Source: Prochlorococcus sp. AG-311-D23 (lineage in GTDB: Bacteria > Cyanobacteriota > Cyanobacteriia > PCC-6307 > Cyanobiaceae). Taken from it: a DNA stretch of 57,914 bases. The position numbers were made by a program, and so were the translations under genes. The stretch lies in NCBI GenBank assembly GCA_003284445.1, contig QBVH01000001.1, positions 81,947 to 139,860 of the forward strand, in the 5' to 3' direction. The notes under the pieces were generated by a model. That model was not told the origin of the DNA and did no database searches. It saw nothing but the letters and a program-made list of their open reading frames with translations. Below, piece by piece: positions 46,441 to 56,665 of the stretch. Every line of letters begins with the position of its first letter. Within the stretch, counting starts at the first letter, position 1.

Positions 46441-46965
46441 ATGGGTGACTCTTACACAAATAACCAGTCTGGTGGAGGCGATTTCCAAAACCAAAGGCAA
46501 AACGGTCGCAATAATTTCAGAGGTGGTCGAGGTCCAAATAATAGAGAGGGAGGCTTTCGAATTCGATTAAGTGATAATGAAATGCGAGCAGCTAGATCAT
46601 TACAAGAAGCCTTTAATCTTCGTTCTACTGTCGCTGTTCTAGGTTTCGCAGTAAGAACTCTTGCACAAATGCTTGAAGATGGAAATCTTGATAATTTAGT
46701 TAATGAATACAGGTCTCAAACACCCGCCAATGACCAAAGAAGAGGCAGGGGAAATAATGGAAACAACAACGGAGAAAATAGCAACTCAGTAAATACAAAG
46801 CCCAACCCATTCGCCAGACCAGAAAAACCTGTTAAAGAGGAAAAGGTTATTGAGGCTGAACAGGTAGACAATGTTGTTCAAGATTCTGCAGAAAAAGATA
46901 ATGAGAAAGACACAGGAGCAAGTTCAAATGAGGATAATTCCACCAATACAAGCGAGCAAGGATAA
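46441..46965 (+). CDS. RGG-rich protein with ribbon-helix-helix-like core and acidic tail
   Basis: From ATG at 46441 the 174-residue protein has three zones. Residues 10-38 are Gly/Asn/Arg-rich with RGG-type repeats (NNFRGGRGPNN). Residues 39-80 (FRIRLSDNEMRAARSL, then a second helix STVAVLGFAVRTLAQMLED) read as a ribbon-helix-helix-like fold. Residues 95-174 are disordered with an Arg/Asn patch (RRGRGNNGNNNG) and a long acidic end. It probably binds nucleic acid. ATG at 46435 and TTG at 46417 are alternative starts. It abuts trpS, whose GTG follows the stop directly. Confidence 0.7.
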   Translation: MGDSYTNNQSGGGDFQNQRQNGRNNFRGGRGPNNREGGFRIRLSDNEMRAARSLQEAFNLRSTVAVLGFAVRTLAQMLEDGNLDNLVNEYRSQTPANDQRRGRGNNGNNNGENSNSVNTKPNPFARPEKPVKEEKVIEAEQVDNVVQDSAEKDNEKDTGASSNEDNSTNTSEQG

Positions 46966-47979
46966 GTGAATCAGAAGCGAGTCTTATCTGGTGTTCAACC
47001 CACAGGAGATGTTCATATAGGTAATTGGCTTGGAGCAATAAGAAATTGGGTTGAATTACAAGAAAATTACGAAACTTTTGTTTGCGTTGTTGATCTTCAT
47101 GCGATAACTACTCCGCATGACCCGAAATCTCTTCTTCAAAATTCTTTATCAACAGCGGCTTTGTATATCGCTTGTGGGATGAATCCTGATAAGTGCTCAA
47201 TATTTATTCAAAGTCAAATCAGTGCCCATAGTGAACTTTGCTGGATATTAAATTGCTTAACTCCTTTAAACTGGATGGAGAGAATGATTCAGTTCAAGGA
47301 AAAGTCTATTAAACAAGGTGATAATGTATCCATTGGATTATTAGATTATCCAGTTCTTATGGCGGCGGATATTCTTCTTTATGACGCTGATTTGGTTCCT
47401 GTTGGTGAAGATCAAAAACAACACTTAGAACTTGCAAGAGACATCGCTTCTCAACGTGTTAATTCAAAATTTGGTACAAAAGACAATCCCATACTTAAAG
47501 TACCAAATCCTTTAATTTTGAAAGAGTGTTCAAAAGTTATGAGCCTCACGGATGGAACAAAGAAAATGAGCAAAAGTGATCCAAATGAGAATAGTAGGAT
47601 TACATTATTAGACGATTCAGATGTAATTACTAAGAAAATAAAACGTGCAAAAACTGATTCAGAATTAGGGTTAGAATTTGGGAATCCTTCAAGACCTGAA
47701 GCTGATAATCTTTTAACAATTTATTCAATAATTTCTGGCCTAGGTAGAGAGAAATCAGCTGAGTATTGTGCAGAAATGGGCTGGGGTAAATTCAAACCAG
47801 AGTTCACAGAGGCAATGATTAACGTCCTCAATCCTATTCAAGAAAAATATAAAGAACTAATGAATGATCCAGAAGAGTTAAAAAGAATACTCAATAAGGG
47901 TAAAGTTACTGCGGAAGAGGTTTCTAAGTTAACATTAAATAGAGTCAAAGAAGCTCTTGGATTTTATTCAACTTTATAG
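46966..47979 (+). CDS. trpS: Tryptophanyl-tRNA synthetase
   Basis: The 337-residue class I synthetase has TGDVHIGNWLGAIRNWVELQ (HIGN variant of HIGH) near residue 12, VGEDQKQHLELARDIA, and KKMSKSDPNENSRI (KMSKS loop) near 198. It charges tRNA-Trp in the cytoplasm. The start is GTG immediately after the stop of the RGG-rich gene, so the two are translationally linked. thrS follows after 6 bases on the same strand. Confidence 0.95.
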   Translation: MNQKRVLSGVQPTGDVHIGNWLGAIRNWVELQENYETFVCVVDLHAITTPHDPKSLLQNSLSTAALYIACGMNPDKCSIFIQSQISAHSELCWILNCLTPLNWMERMIQFKEKSIKQGDNVSIGLLDYPVLMAADILLYDADLVPVGEDQKQHLELARDIASQRVNSKFGTKDNPILKVPNPLILKECSKVMSLTDGTKKMSKSDPNENSRITLLDDSDVITKKIKRAKTDSELGLEFGNPSRPEADNLLTIYSIISGLGREKSAEYCAEMGWGKFKPEFTEAMINVLNPIQEKYKELMNDPEELKRILNKGKVTAEEVSKLTLNRVKEALGFYSTL

Positions 47980-47985
47980 ACGATC

Positions 47986-49911
47986 ATGCCAATAATTACG
48001 TTACCTGATGGGACTGAAAAAAATTATAAATCCGCTGTCACGGTCGATCAAATAGCTTCAGAAATTGGGCCCGGCCTAGCAAAAGCAGCTCTAGCCGGGA
48101 GAGTGAATGGAGAATTAATCGATACTTGTATTCCCATAACTAAAAATTCTCACCTACAAATCATTACATCTAAAGATAATGAAGGACTTGAAATTATCAG
48201 GCATTCTTTCGCTCATCTTCTTGGACATGCTGTAAAGCAATTATACCCCGAAGCAAAAATGGCAATAGGGCCAGTAATTGAAGATGGTTTTTATTATGAT
48301 ATTTCTTATAAAGATACCTTCACTCCAGATGATCTTATAAAGATAGAAAAAAGAATGAAAGAGTTAGTTAATAGAGATTATAATGTAGATGTAGAAATAG
48401 TTAGTCCACAGAAAGCAAAAGAAGTTTTTACTGATAGAGGCGAAATCTTCAAGCTAGATATAGTTAGAAATATACCAAAGAATGAAGTCATAAAATTATA
48501 CAAACATCAAGAATATATTGATATGTGCAGAGGTCCTCATGTTCCAAATACAAGGCATTTGAGAGTATTTAAGCTAATGAAAGTATCTGGCGCTTATTGG
48601 CGTGGAGACTCTAGAAATGAAATGCTACAAAGAATATATGGAACAGCCTGGAAAACCTCTAAAGAATTAAAAGAATATATCTCTAGAATTGAAGAAGCAG
48701 AGAAAAGAGATCATAGAAAGTTGGGGAAAAAATATTCACTTTTTCACTCACAAGAAGAAGCACCAGGTATGGTTTTTTGGCATCCTAAAGGGTGGACTAT
48801 TTATAGAGTTTTAGAAGATTTTATAAGAGAAACCATTACAAAATATGATTATCTAGAAGTTAAATCCCCGCAAGTAGTTGATAGGAGTCTTTGGGAGAAA
48901 TCAGGACATTGGGAAAAGTTTAAAGAAGATATGTTTACTACAACTTCAGAGAACAGGGAGTATGCAATTAAACCAATGAATTGCCCATGCCATATACAAA
49001 TATTTAATCAAGGTATAAAAAGCTATCGCGATCTTCCTATTAGACTTTCTGAATTTGGCTCTTGCCATCGCAATGAACCTTCAGGTGCACTACATGGCTT
49101 AATGAGGGTCAGGAATTTTGTTCAAGATGACGCACATATATTTTGTACAAATGAACAAATTCAAGAAGAAGTACAAAATTTTATTGATCTGGTATTTGAG
49201 GTTTATAAAACCTTTGGATTTGATTCAATTCTTATTAAGCTCTCAACAAGACCAGAGAAAAGAGTTGGGAGCGATGATGTCTGGGATAAATCAGAAAAAG
49301 CCTTGTCTGATGCTCTTAATTCAAAAGGATTAGATTGGTCATTACTCCCTGGAGAAGGTGCCTTCTATGGTCCAAAAATAGAATTCTCCTTAAAAGATTG
49401 TCTCAACAGAGTATGGCAATGCGGAACAATTCAAGTAGATTTCTCCATGCCTGAAAGGCTTAATGCAAATTATATAGATATTACAGGGAGGAAACAAACA
49501 CCTGTAATGCTTCATAGAGCAATTTTAGGCTCTTTTGAAAGATTTATTGGGATCTTAATTGAGAATTATTCAGGTAATTTTCCTACATGGTTATCACCTA
49601 TACAAATAATCATTATGGGTATAACTGACAGAAATAATAAAGCATGTATTAGTGCTAAAGATAAATTAGTTGACCTTGGCTTCAGAACTGAAATTGATAT
49701 AAGAAATGAAAAAGTCGGTTTCAAGATAAGGGAACATACAATGCAAAGAATACCTTTCCTGATAATTATTGGAGATAAAGAAGAAGAGAATAATGAAATT
49801 TCAGTAAGGACAAGAGAAGGTAAAGATCTTGGGAATATGAGTATAGATAAGTTTAAATTAATAATTGATGAATCAATTAGCAAAAAGGGCATACAAGCTA
49901 ATCAATCCTAA
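47986..49911 (+). CDS. thrS: Threonyl-tRNA synthetase
   Basis: The 641-residue class II synthetase has an N-terminal TGS domain ([19 protein letters not shown], residues 2-20), an editing-type second domain with [14 protein letters not shown], and a core with [52 protein letters not shown] (motif 2), and a C-terminal anticodon domain from about 535. It charges tRNA-Thr. ATG start; glk follows 24 bases later on the same strand. Confidence 0.96.
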   Translation: MPIITLPDGTEKNYKSAVTVDQIASEIGPGLAKAALAGRVNGELIDTCIPITKNSHLQIITSKDNEGLEIIRHSFAHLLGHAVKQLYPEAKMAIGPVIEDGFYYDISYKDTFTPDDLIKIEKRMKELVNRDYNVDVEIVSPQKAKEVFTDRGEIFKLDIVRNIPKNEVIKLYKHQEYIDMCRGPHVPNTRHLRVFKLMKVSGAYWRGDSRNEMLQRIYGTAWKTSKELKEYISRIEEAEKRDHRKLGKKYSLFHSQEEAPGMVFWHPKGWTIYRVLEDFIRETITKYDYLEVKSPQVVDRSLWEKSGHWEKFKEDMFTTTSENREYAIKPMNCPCHIQIFNQGIKSYRDLPIRLSEFGSCHRNEPSGALHGLMRVRNFVQDDAHIFCTNEQIQEEVQNFIDLVFEVYKTFGFDSILIKLSTRPEKRVGSDDVWDKSEKALSDALNSKGLDWSLLPGEGAFYGPKIEFSLKDCLNRVWQCGTIQVDFSMPERLNANYIDITGRKQTPVMLHRAILGSFERFIGILIENYSGNFPTWLSPIQIIIMGITDRNNKACISAKDKLVDLGFRTEIDIRNEKVGFKIREHTMQRIPFLIIIGDKEEENNEISVRTREGKDLGNMSIDKFKLIIDESISKKGIQANQS

Positions 49912-49935
49912 ATTTATAAACTATTTTCGTAACCG

Positions 49936-50985
49936 ATGAATTTACTTGCTGGAGACCTTGGAGGTACAAAAACAATATTAGCTGTTTATTCAAACGAGAA
50001 CTATCCAAAAAAATTATTTAATAAGTACTATATTTCCTCAGAATGGAAATCTTTTGAATCAATAATTGAAGATTTTATTAAACAATTACCAAATCATATA
50101 TCACTACCTGAATTCGGTTGTATAGGAGTAGCTGGACCTATACAATCTCAGAAGGTTAAGATTACAAATCTAAACTGGGATATCAAAGCAGAAAGATTAT
50201 CTCAACTGTCTAATATCAATAATATTGAATTGATAAATGATTTCTCAGTTTTAATATATGGAATTCCATATTTCAGAAAAGACCAATATGAAGTAATCCA
50301 AGGAACATTAAATGCTGATTCTAAAAATAATCAAGAATTGATTGCAATTATTGGAGCTGGTACTGGCTTAGGAATGTCCAGAGGATTGATAACCCCTAAA
50401 AGCATATCTATATTTCCAAGTGAAGGGGGGCATCGAGAATTTTCCCCAAGAATAGAAAGCGAATGGGAATTAGCCAAATGGCTAAGAAAGAAATTAAATA
50501 TTCAAAGAATCTCCATTGAAAGAATAGTCAGTGGGACTGGCCTTGGAATGATTGCCAGATGGAAATTGGATGATCCAAGAAATGAAAGCCATCCACTTCA
50601 GAGAATTTTAAAAAAAATGGATAGTGAAAAATCAGATTTCTCAGATTTACCTGCACTTGTTTGGGAAAAAGCCAAAAACGGAGACAAATTAATGACCGAA
50701 GCTTTGCAACTCTGGCTAAATGCCTATGGATCTGCAGTTGGAGACCTTGCTTTACAAGAACTTTGCTCCTCAGGTTTATGGATAGCAGGTGGAACAGCCG
50801 CAAAAAACCTCGATGGAATAAACTCTTCTAACTTCCTTAATGCATTTAGTAATAAGGGTCGCTTTCAATCTTATTTAAAGAAAATTCCATTGATTGTTCT
50901 TAAAGATCCCGAGGCGACATTATTCAGTTCAGCTTGCAGAGCTCGCTTAACTGCGGATCAAATGGGAGACTTAGCTAAAGGATAA
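49936..50985 (+). CDS. glk: Glucokinase
   Basis: The 349-residue ROK/glucokinase-type enzyme begins NLLAGDLGGTKTILAVYS, has CIGVAGPI, LINDFSVLIYGIP (catalytic Asp), IGAGTGLGMSRGL and FPSEGGHREFSPR, and LWIAGGTAAKNL. It phosphorylates glucose, allowing use of internal or imported sugars in an otherwise phototrophic cell. ATG start, cytoplasmic. It lies between thrS and thrB, with thrB following after 4 bases, so it is likely part of the same transcript. Confidence 0.92.
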   Translation: MNLLAGDLGGTKTILAVYSNENYPKKLFNKYYISSEWKSFESIIEDFIKQLPNHISLPEFGCIGVAGPIQSQKVKITNLNWDIKAERLSQLSNINNIELINDFSVLIYGIPYFRKDQYEVIQGTLNADSKNNQELIAIIGAGTGLGMSRGLITPKSISIFPSEGGHREFSPRIESEWELAKWLRKKLNIQRISIERIVSGTGLGMIARWKLDDPRNESHPLQRILKKMDSEKSDFSDLPALVWEKAKNGDKLMTEALQLWLNAYGSAVGDLALQELCSSGLWIAGGTAAKNLDGINSSNFLNAFSNKGRFQSYLKKIPLIVLKDPEATLFSSACRARLTADQMGDLAKG

Positions 50986-50989
50986 AAAC

Positions 50990-51937
50990 ATGGGGCCGCC
51001 AAAAATAGGACAAACTGTCGTAGTAGAAGTCCCTTCTACTACAGCCAATATTGGTCCAGGGTTTGATTGCCTTGGAGCAGCATTAGATCTTTCCAATCAG
51101 TTCACTATCAAAAGAATTGAGGGAAATGCAGAAAGGTTTGAATTAATAATGGAAAGTACTGAAGGCAATCATTTAAGAGGTGGCCCTGAAAATCTTTTCT
51201 ATCGAGCCGCGCAAAGAGTTTGGAGAACTGCAGGTATAGAGCCTGTAGCTCTTGAAGCAAGAGTGAAATTAGCAGTGCCTCCTGCAAGAGGGCTTGGAAG
51301 CAGTGCTACGGCTATCGTGGCAGGGCTAGTTGGAGCAAATGCACTTGCTGGATATCCTTTACCTAAGGAAAAATTATTGGAGCTGGCAATAGACATAGAA
51401 GGGCATCCAGACAATGTTGTTCCATCATTAATAGGAGGTCTTTGCGTAACAGCTAAAACTGCAACCGATAGATGGCGCGTGGTCCGCTGTGATTGGGATC
51501 AATCAATAAAAGCTGTAGTTGCAATTCCATCTATTCGCCTCAGTACAAGTGAAGCTAGACGTGTTATGCCTGAGAACATTCCAGTTAATGATGCCGTAAT
51601 AAATTTAGGTGCGCTTACACTTCTGCTTCAAGGACTGAGGACTGGGAATGAGGATTTAATTGCAGATGGAATGCATGACAAGCTTCATGAACCCTACAGA
51701 TGGGGATTGATTAAAGGTGGATTAGAGGTAAGAGAAGCAGCAAAGGCTGCCGGAGCTTTAGGATGTGCAATTAGTGGAGCAGGTCCAAGCATTCTTGCCT
51801 TGTGCAAAGCGACTAAAGGCCGTGAAGTCAGTGTCGCAATGGTCAAAGCCTGGGAAGCTGCTGGTGTAGCAAGTCGTGCTCCTTTAATGAGTCTCCAACT
51901 CACAGGAAGCGAATGCATTTCAAACACCTTTGGGTAG
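50990..51937 (+). CDS. thrB: Homoserine kinase
   Basis: The 315-residue GHMP kinase has VPSTTANIGPGFDCLGAALD at the start, the ATP loop VPPARGLGSSATAIVAGLVGANAL, GHPDNVVPSLIGGLCV, and GCAISGAGPSILAL near the C-terminus. It phosphorylates homoserine for threonine synthesis. ATG start, standard length. It is tightly coupled to glk upstream and 36 bases before ndhD. Confidence 0.95.
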   Translation: MGPPKIGQTVVVEVPSTTANIGPGFDCLGAALDLSNQFTIKRIEGNAERFELIMESTEGNHLRGGPENLFYRAAQRVWRTAGIEPVALEARVKLAVPPARGLGSSATAIVAGLVGANALAGYPLPKEKLLELAIDIEGHPDNVVPSLIGGLCVTAKTATDRWRVVRCDWDQSIKAVVAIPSIRLSTSEARRVMPENIPVNDAVINLGALTLLLQGLRTGNEDLIADGMHDKLHEPYRWGLIKGGLEVREAAKAAGALGCAISGAGPSILALCKATKGREVSVAMVKAWEAAGVASRAPLMSLQLTGSECISNTFG

Positions 51938-51973
51938 TTCTACTCGTGAAAACGAACAAAAACTGATAGCTTT

Positions 51974-53548
51974 ATGGCTGACTTGCCCCAAATTATGGAT
52001 GCCAATCTGCCTATGAGTATTGATTCTCAGACAGCATTTCCATGGCTTTCACTCATTGTGCTCCTTCCAATAGTTGGAGCATTGATAATGCCTTTCCTCC
52101 CAACACAAGAGAGTAAAAATTCTAATCTTCCGAGAAATATAGCCCTAGTAATTTTATTAGCCGATTTTCTAATAGTTGTATTGGCTTTCGCCAATTTGTA
52201 TGATCCAAGTAGCGAAAGTCTGCAGTTAGTTGAAAGACTTCAGTGGGTTCCATCAATAGGGCTTGAATGGTCATTAGGAGTAGATGGAATATCCGCGCCG
52301 CTGGTAGTTCTTAGCGGGCTAATAACCTTTTTGTCCGCAGCTGCCAGTTGGAAAGTAAAACAAAAAACAAGGCTTTACTTTGCTCTATTACTTATACAAG
52401 CTTCAGCACAAGCTTTAGTTTTCCTATCGCAAGATTTCTTACTATTCTTTTTAGCTTGGGAGCTTGAGCTGGTTCCAGTCTATCTTTTGATTGCTATTTG
52501 GGGAGGAAAAAGGAAACTATATGCAGCAACAAAATTCATTCTTTATACAGCACTGGCTTCTCTTTTAATATTAATTAGTGGGCTTGCTTTAGCTCTTTCT
52601 GGAGATCAATTTACCTTCAATTTAAGTGAAATCTCAGCAAAATCTTTTACTGGGAATTTTGGGATATTTTGTTATTTAGGTTTTTTAATTGGTTTTGGAG
52701 TAAAGCTTCCTATATTTCCACTTCATACCTGGCTTCCTGATGCTCATGGGGAAGCAAATGCACCGGTTTCAATGCTATTAGCTGGTGTTTTGTTAAAAAT
52801 GGGAGGTTACGCTCTTATAAGATTTAACGTCCAAATTTTACCGGATGCTCACTTAATACTCGCTCCAGCTCTAATTATTATTGGGATAGTAAATATTATT
52901 TATGGAGCTCTAAATGCTTTTGCTCAAGACAATGTAAAAAGGCGCATAGCCTGCAGTTCTGTAAGCCATATGGGTTTTGTTCTTGTTGGAATTGGCGCAG
53001 TTAATGCACTTGGAATCAGTGGAGCGATGCTCCAAATGATTAGCCATGGACTGATTGCAGCCGCAATGTTTTTTGTTACTGGAAGTTTTTATGAAAGAAC
53101 TAATACTCTTTCAATCCCCAATATGGGTGGTCTAGCAAAGGCTTTGCCAATTACTTTTGCATTCTTCTTGGCCAGTTCTTTAGCGTCACTTGCCTTACCA
53201 GGGATGAGTGGATTTATAAGTGAGATCACAGTTTTTCTTGGCATCACCAGTCAAGAAGGATTCACTTCGTTATTTAGAGCAATAACAATCCTTTTAGCAG
53301 CCATTGGACTGGTTTTAACTCCTATCTACCTTCTTTCAATGTGTAGAAGAGTATTCTTTGGTCCTAGGATCCCTGCTTTGTCGATAGTAAAAGAAATGGA
53401 TGCGAGAGAACTTTCAATAGGTTTAAGCCTGTTAGTTCCTACATTAGTAATAGGTTTTTGGCCAAGAATAGCTATTGATTTATATGAGGTATCAACAAAT
53501 GCTCTCGCACAATCATTAATTACCAATAACCTTGTACCAATAAGTTAG
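51974..53548 (+). CDS. ndhD: NAD(P)H-quinone oxidoreductase subunit 4 (NdhD)
   Basis: The 524-residue proton-pumping subunit has about fourteen hydrophobic segments and the antiporter-like signature [40 protein letters not shown] (Glu in helix 5), [18 protein letters not shown], and [17 protein letters not shown]. NdhD lies in the membrane arm of NDH-1, used in respiration and cyclic electron flow. By its length and context it is probably the NdhD1 form, but the subtype is not certain. ATG start. Confidence 0.94.
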   Translation: MADLPQIMDANLPMSIDSQTAFPWLSLIVLLPIVGALIMPFLPTQESKNSNLPRNIALVILLADFLIVVLAFANLYDPSSESLQLVERLQWVPSIGLEWSLGVDGISAPLVVLSGLITFLSAAASWKVKQKTRLYFALLLIQASAQALVFLSQDFLLFFLAWELELVPVYLLIAIWGGKRKLYAATKFILYTALASLLILISGLALALSGDQFTFNLSEISAKSFTGNFGIFCYLGFLIGFGVKLPIFPLHTWLPDAHGEANAPVSMLLAGVLLKMGGYALIRFNVQILPDAHLILAPALIIIGIVNIIYGALNAFAQDNVKRRIACSSVSHMGFVLVGIGAVNALGISGAMLQMISHGLIAAAMFFVTGSFYERTNTLSIPNMGGLAKALPITFAFFLASSLASLALPGMSGFISEITVFLGITSQEGFTSLFRAITILLAAIGLVLTPIYLLSMCRRVFFGPRIPALSIVKEMDARELSIGLSLLVPTLVIGFWPRIAIDLYEVSTNALAQSLITNNLVPIS

Positions 53549-53564
53549 TTTTTGAATCTTAAAA

Positions 53565-55676
53565 ATGACTTCAATTAAGCCAACAGCTCTATTAAAAGGT
53601 GAAGGACTTCCTGATTACGATAAAATCACCCCTAACGAGATCACTGAAAATATACCTAAGCTTATAAAAGAGCTAAATGAAAAATTAAATAAACTAGAAG
53701 AACAACTCGAAAAACAATTACAAACCAAAAGCCCACCAACTTGGGAAGATGTAATGCCTCAGCTTTACGAAATAGGTGAAAAGCTTAGGTGGAGTTGGGG
53801 GGTTGTAAGTCATTTGAATGCCGTATGCAATTCCACTGAACTACGTGAGGTTCATGCAAGCCAGCAACCTACAATCGTTAGATTTAGCAATCAGCTTGCT
53901 CAGAACGACGTCATTTTTAAGGCTCTCTCAAATTTAAAAGAGCATGGCAACATAAAGGACGAAACACAAATAAGAATAATTGAGACAGAAATTATAACTA
54001 TGAAAAACAAAGGAATTGGTCTGGGAGTTGATGAAAAAGCACTCTTTAATTCTCGTAGTGAGAGATTAGCTGAATTATCAACTACGTTTAGTAACAACGT
54101 ATTAGATGCGACTAAGAATTGGAGTCTTTTATTAAAAAACAAGTCAGAAGTGGAGGGGCTTCCTGAAAGAGCATTAGAAACATTAGCTCTTGCTGCAAAG
54201 GAAATTGGTGACAAAGACGAAGAAGGTAATGACCCGTCAGCATCAAATGGCCCTTGGAGAGTTGGCTTAGATATGCCTAGATACATTCCTTTTCAAACTT
54301 ATGCAAAAGATAGACTTGTTAGGGAGAAAGTTTATAGAGCCTTTGTAAGTAGAGCTAGCGATGGAAAAATAAATAACAAAAAAATAATTGAAGAAATTCT
54401 AGATCTCAGAAACAAACAGGCAAAACTATTAGGATATAAAAACTGGTGTGAAATTAGTTTGGCCACAAAAATGGCTGATAATGAAGAAGCTGTTGAGATG
54501 TTACTTGAGGAATTACGATTAGCTGCAATGCCTCATGCCGAAAAAGAAGTTAAACATCTACGAGAGTGTGCGAAAAGAAACGGAGAAAGCGAAGATTTTG
54601 AGCTATATCCATGGGATGTGAGTTTTTGGGCTGAAGTTCTACGCAAAGAGAAATACGATCTTGACCAAGAGAAACTCAGGCCATGGTTTCCTTTAAATCA
54701 AGTTCTTAATGGTCTATTCAATTTGTGCAAAAGACTCTTTGAAATTGACATTGAAGAAGCAAGTAATACAGCTCCTTTATGGCATGAAGATGTACGTTTC
54801 TTCAATGTTAAAAATATAGATGGCCAGAAAATTGCATCTTTCTATCTAGATCCCTTCAGTCGTCCTGCCACAAAAAGAGGAGGTGCCTGGATGGATGAAT
54901 GTTTGTGCCGAAATCAAAAAAGCAAAGATGACATTGTTCTCCCAGTAGCCTATTTAGTCTGCAATCAAACCCCTCCTATTGCTGACAAACCCAGTCTGAT
55001 GAGTTTCGAAGAAGTAGAAACTCTCTTCCATGAATTTGGTCATGGACTACAACATATGATGACAACCGTAGATTACCCTCAAGCAGCAGGTATTAATAAT
55101 GTTGAATGGGATGCTGTTGAATTAGCAAGCCAATTCATGGAAAATTGGTGCTTAGAGGATCAAACAATTTCTGAAATAGCAATACATTGGAAGACAAAAG
55201 AGCCATTACCAGAATCGGAAATAAATAAATTGAGGCTAAGCAGAACATTTAATTCTGGGCTTGCTACTTTAAGGCAAATACATTTTGCTCTTACTGATCT
55301 AAAACTGCATAGTCAATGGAATGAAGATTTAAAAATTTCCCCAGATGAATTACGAAGAGAAATCGCAAAAAAAACTACAGTATTGGACCCTATTCCAGAA
55401 GATCAATTCCTCTGCGCTTTCAGTCATATTTTTGCTGGTGGCTATGCTGCTGGATACTACTCTTACAAATGGGCTGAAGTACTCAGCTCTGATGCCTTTG
55501 CCGCATTTGAAGAGGCAGGCCTTGCTAATCAGGGTGAAGTTCGAAAGATTGGCAAAAAATATCGGGATTCAATTCTTAGTCTTGGTGGTAGTCGTTCACC
55601 CAATAAGGTTTTCAAACAATTTAGAGGAAGACTTCCTTCTACAGAAGCTCTCATAAGACATAGTGGTCTTAATTAG
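53565..55676 (+). CDS. prlC: M3-family oligopeptidase (oligopeptidase A-like)
   Basis: The 703-residue metallopeptidase has the zinc site HEFGH at 489-493 (TLFHEFGHGLQHMM), the downstream Glu ligand in NNVEWDAVELASQFMENW, and FAGGYAAGYYSYKWAEVLSSDAF near the C-terminus, as in oligopeptidase A/thimet-type enzymes. It degrades short peptides in the cytoplasm, for example cleaved signal peptides. ATG start. Its stop codon overlaps the stop of the convergent hydrolase gene by two bases. Confidence 0.93.
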   Translation: MTSIKPTALLKGEGLPDYDKITPNEITENIPKLIKELNEKLNKLEEQLEKQLQTKSPPTWEDVMPQLYEIGEKLRWSWGVVSHLNAVCNSTELREVHASQQPTIVRFSNQLAQNDVIFKALSNLKEHGNIKDETQIRIIETEIITMKNKGIGLGVDEKALFNSRSERLAELSTTFSNNVLDATKNWSLLLKNKSEVEGLPERALETLALAAKEIGDKDEEGNDPSASNGPWRVGLDMPRYIPFQTYAKDRLVREKVYRAFVSRASDGKINNKKIIEEILDLRNKQAKLLGYKNWCEISLATKMADNEEAVEMLLEELRLAAMPHAEKEVKHLRECAKRNGESEDFELYPWDVSFWAEVLRKEKYDLDQEKLRPWFPLNQVLNGLFNLCKRLFEIDIEEASNTAPLWHEDVRFFNVKNIDGQKIASFYLDPFSRPATKRGGAWMDECLCRNQKSKDDIVLPVAYLVCNQTPPIADKPSLMSFEEVETLFHEFGHGLQHMMTTVDYPQAAGINNVEWDAVELASQFMENWCLEDQTISEIAIHWKTKEPLPESEINKLRLSRTFNSGLATLRQIHFALTDLKLHSQWNEDLKISPDELRREIAKKTTVLDPIPEDQFLCAFSHIFAGGYAAGYYSYKWAEVLSSDAFAAFEEAGLANQGEVRKIGKKYRDSILSLGGSRSPNKVFKQFRGRLPSTEALIRHSGLN

Positions 55677-56275
55677 CTATTATTAAAAATCTTTTTGGCT
55701 AAAATATCTAGAGAACTAGAATTGGTAATCAATTGTTTATGTGTCAACACAGGTAAGTGATAAGAATCACCAATTGAAAGTTTTGCTTGCCATCCTGGGA
55801 ATGACATCAAGTCCCATTTTGTAAAAAAGCTAGTACATTCGACCTTTTCTAAGAAAGTCAAGTCATTATTTAATTGAGATAATAGACGACTTCCTCTTTT
55901 CATCTCTGCAATACCTGGCATCAAAAATGAAGGGATCATTTGAGCTGTATAAGTACCAAAATGAGGCGAACCAATACTAAAAAAACGTTTAGTTCTTAGA
56001 AAACCATCATGATTTTGCAACCAAAATCTACTAATTATTCCACCCATTGAGAAACCAACAATATCAATTTCGATTTCAGGTCCCACTAATTCCTCAATCT
56101 TAGAATCAAGATCTCGAGCTAAACGCCTAAGAGATGTTTTCCCATATTTATGTGGCAAATGTGGTCTGTACAATTCATAGTCATCTTCTTTTATTTTTTT
56201 AATTAATTTTTCAAATAATTTAGGATTGTTCCACAAACCATGAACAAGAAAAATTGGTCTTTTTTTTGTATCCAA
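55673..56275 (-). CDS. Alpha/beta-hydrolase (PGAP1/lipase-like)
   Basis: The 200-residue protein has the oxyanion strand IFLVHGLWNNPKLFEKLI, the nucleophile elbow IDIVGFSMGGIISRFW and FSIGSPHFGTY, typical of triacylglycerol lipase/PGAP1-like hydrolases; the His may be in SYHLPVLTHKQL. No signal peptide is visible. The substrate is unknown. The start is TTG at 56275, right against the folB stop, so translation is coupled to folB. Its own stop overlaps that of the convergent M3 peptidase gene. Confidence 0.8.
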   Translation of the reverse strand: MDTKKRPIFLVHGLWNNPKLFEKLIKKIKEDDYELYRPHLPHKYGKTSLRRLARDLDSKIEELVGPEIEIDIVGFSMGGIISRFWLQNHDGFLRTKRFFSIGSPHFGTYTAQMIPSFLMPGIAEMKRGSRLLSQLNNDLTFLEKVECTSFFTKWDLMSFPGWQAKLSIGDSYHLPVLTHKQLITNSSSLDILAKKIFNNS

Positions 56276-56665
56276 TTAATTAAGAGGAAATAAGAAATTC
56301 CTTTTTTTTTCTATCAGAACACTTCCAGTAAATCCATCTATAGGTGGAGAGCATTTTGTCAGTTGAATATTAATTGGAACTGGACCATATAGAGATTCAA
56401 GAAGGTTCAAAATTTGATCACTAAAATATTCAATCGTTAAGCATTTGATTTCAAATGAAAGTTTTTTAACTGCTTTTATTGCATGGCTATAGTCTATTGA
56501 TTTATCTAATTGATCAAGCTTGGATGACTCATCCAAATCCAACCAAAAACTGATGTCAAGAAGAAAGCTTTGACCATGTATTCGCTCACTTTCTAGAACA
56601 CCTACATGGGCCCATAGATTTATATCTTTTATATGAATTGCGCTTAAATTATGAAACTGACTCAT
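56276..56665 (-). CDS. folB: Dihydroneopterin aldolase
   Basis: The 129-residue protein matches Fol[44 protein letters not shown] and [14 protein letters not shown], with the conserved Tyr (DYS) and a C-terminal Lys pair region. It makes 6-hydroxymethyl-dihydropterin for folate. ATG start overlaps the proA stop by four bases, and the next gene begins at its stop, so proA, folB and the hydrolase gene form one operon. Confidence 0.92.
   Translation of the reverse strand: MSQFHNLSAIHIKDINLWAHVGVLESERIHGQSFLLDISFWLDLDESSKLDQLDKSIDYSHAIKAVKKLSFEIKCLTIEYFSDQILNLLESLYGPVPINIQLTKCSPPIDGFTGSVLIEKKRNFLFPLN

Noticed and set aside
53900-54286. 128-codon minus-strand frame inside the M3 peptidase gene
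   Set aside because: Fully antisense to a well-supported peptidase with no recognisable domain; treated as a shadow frame.
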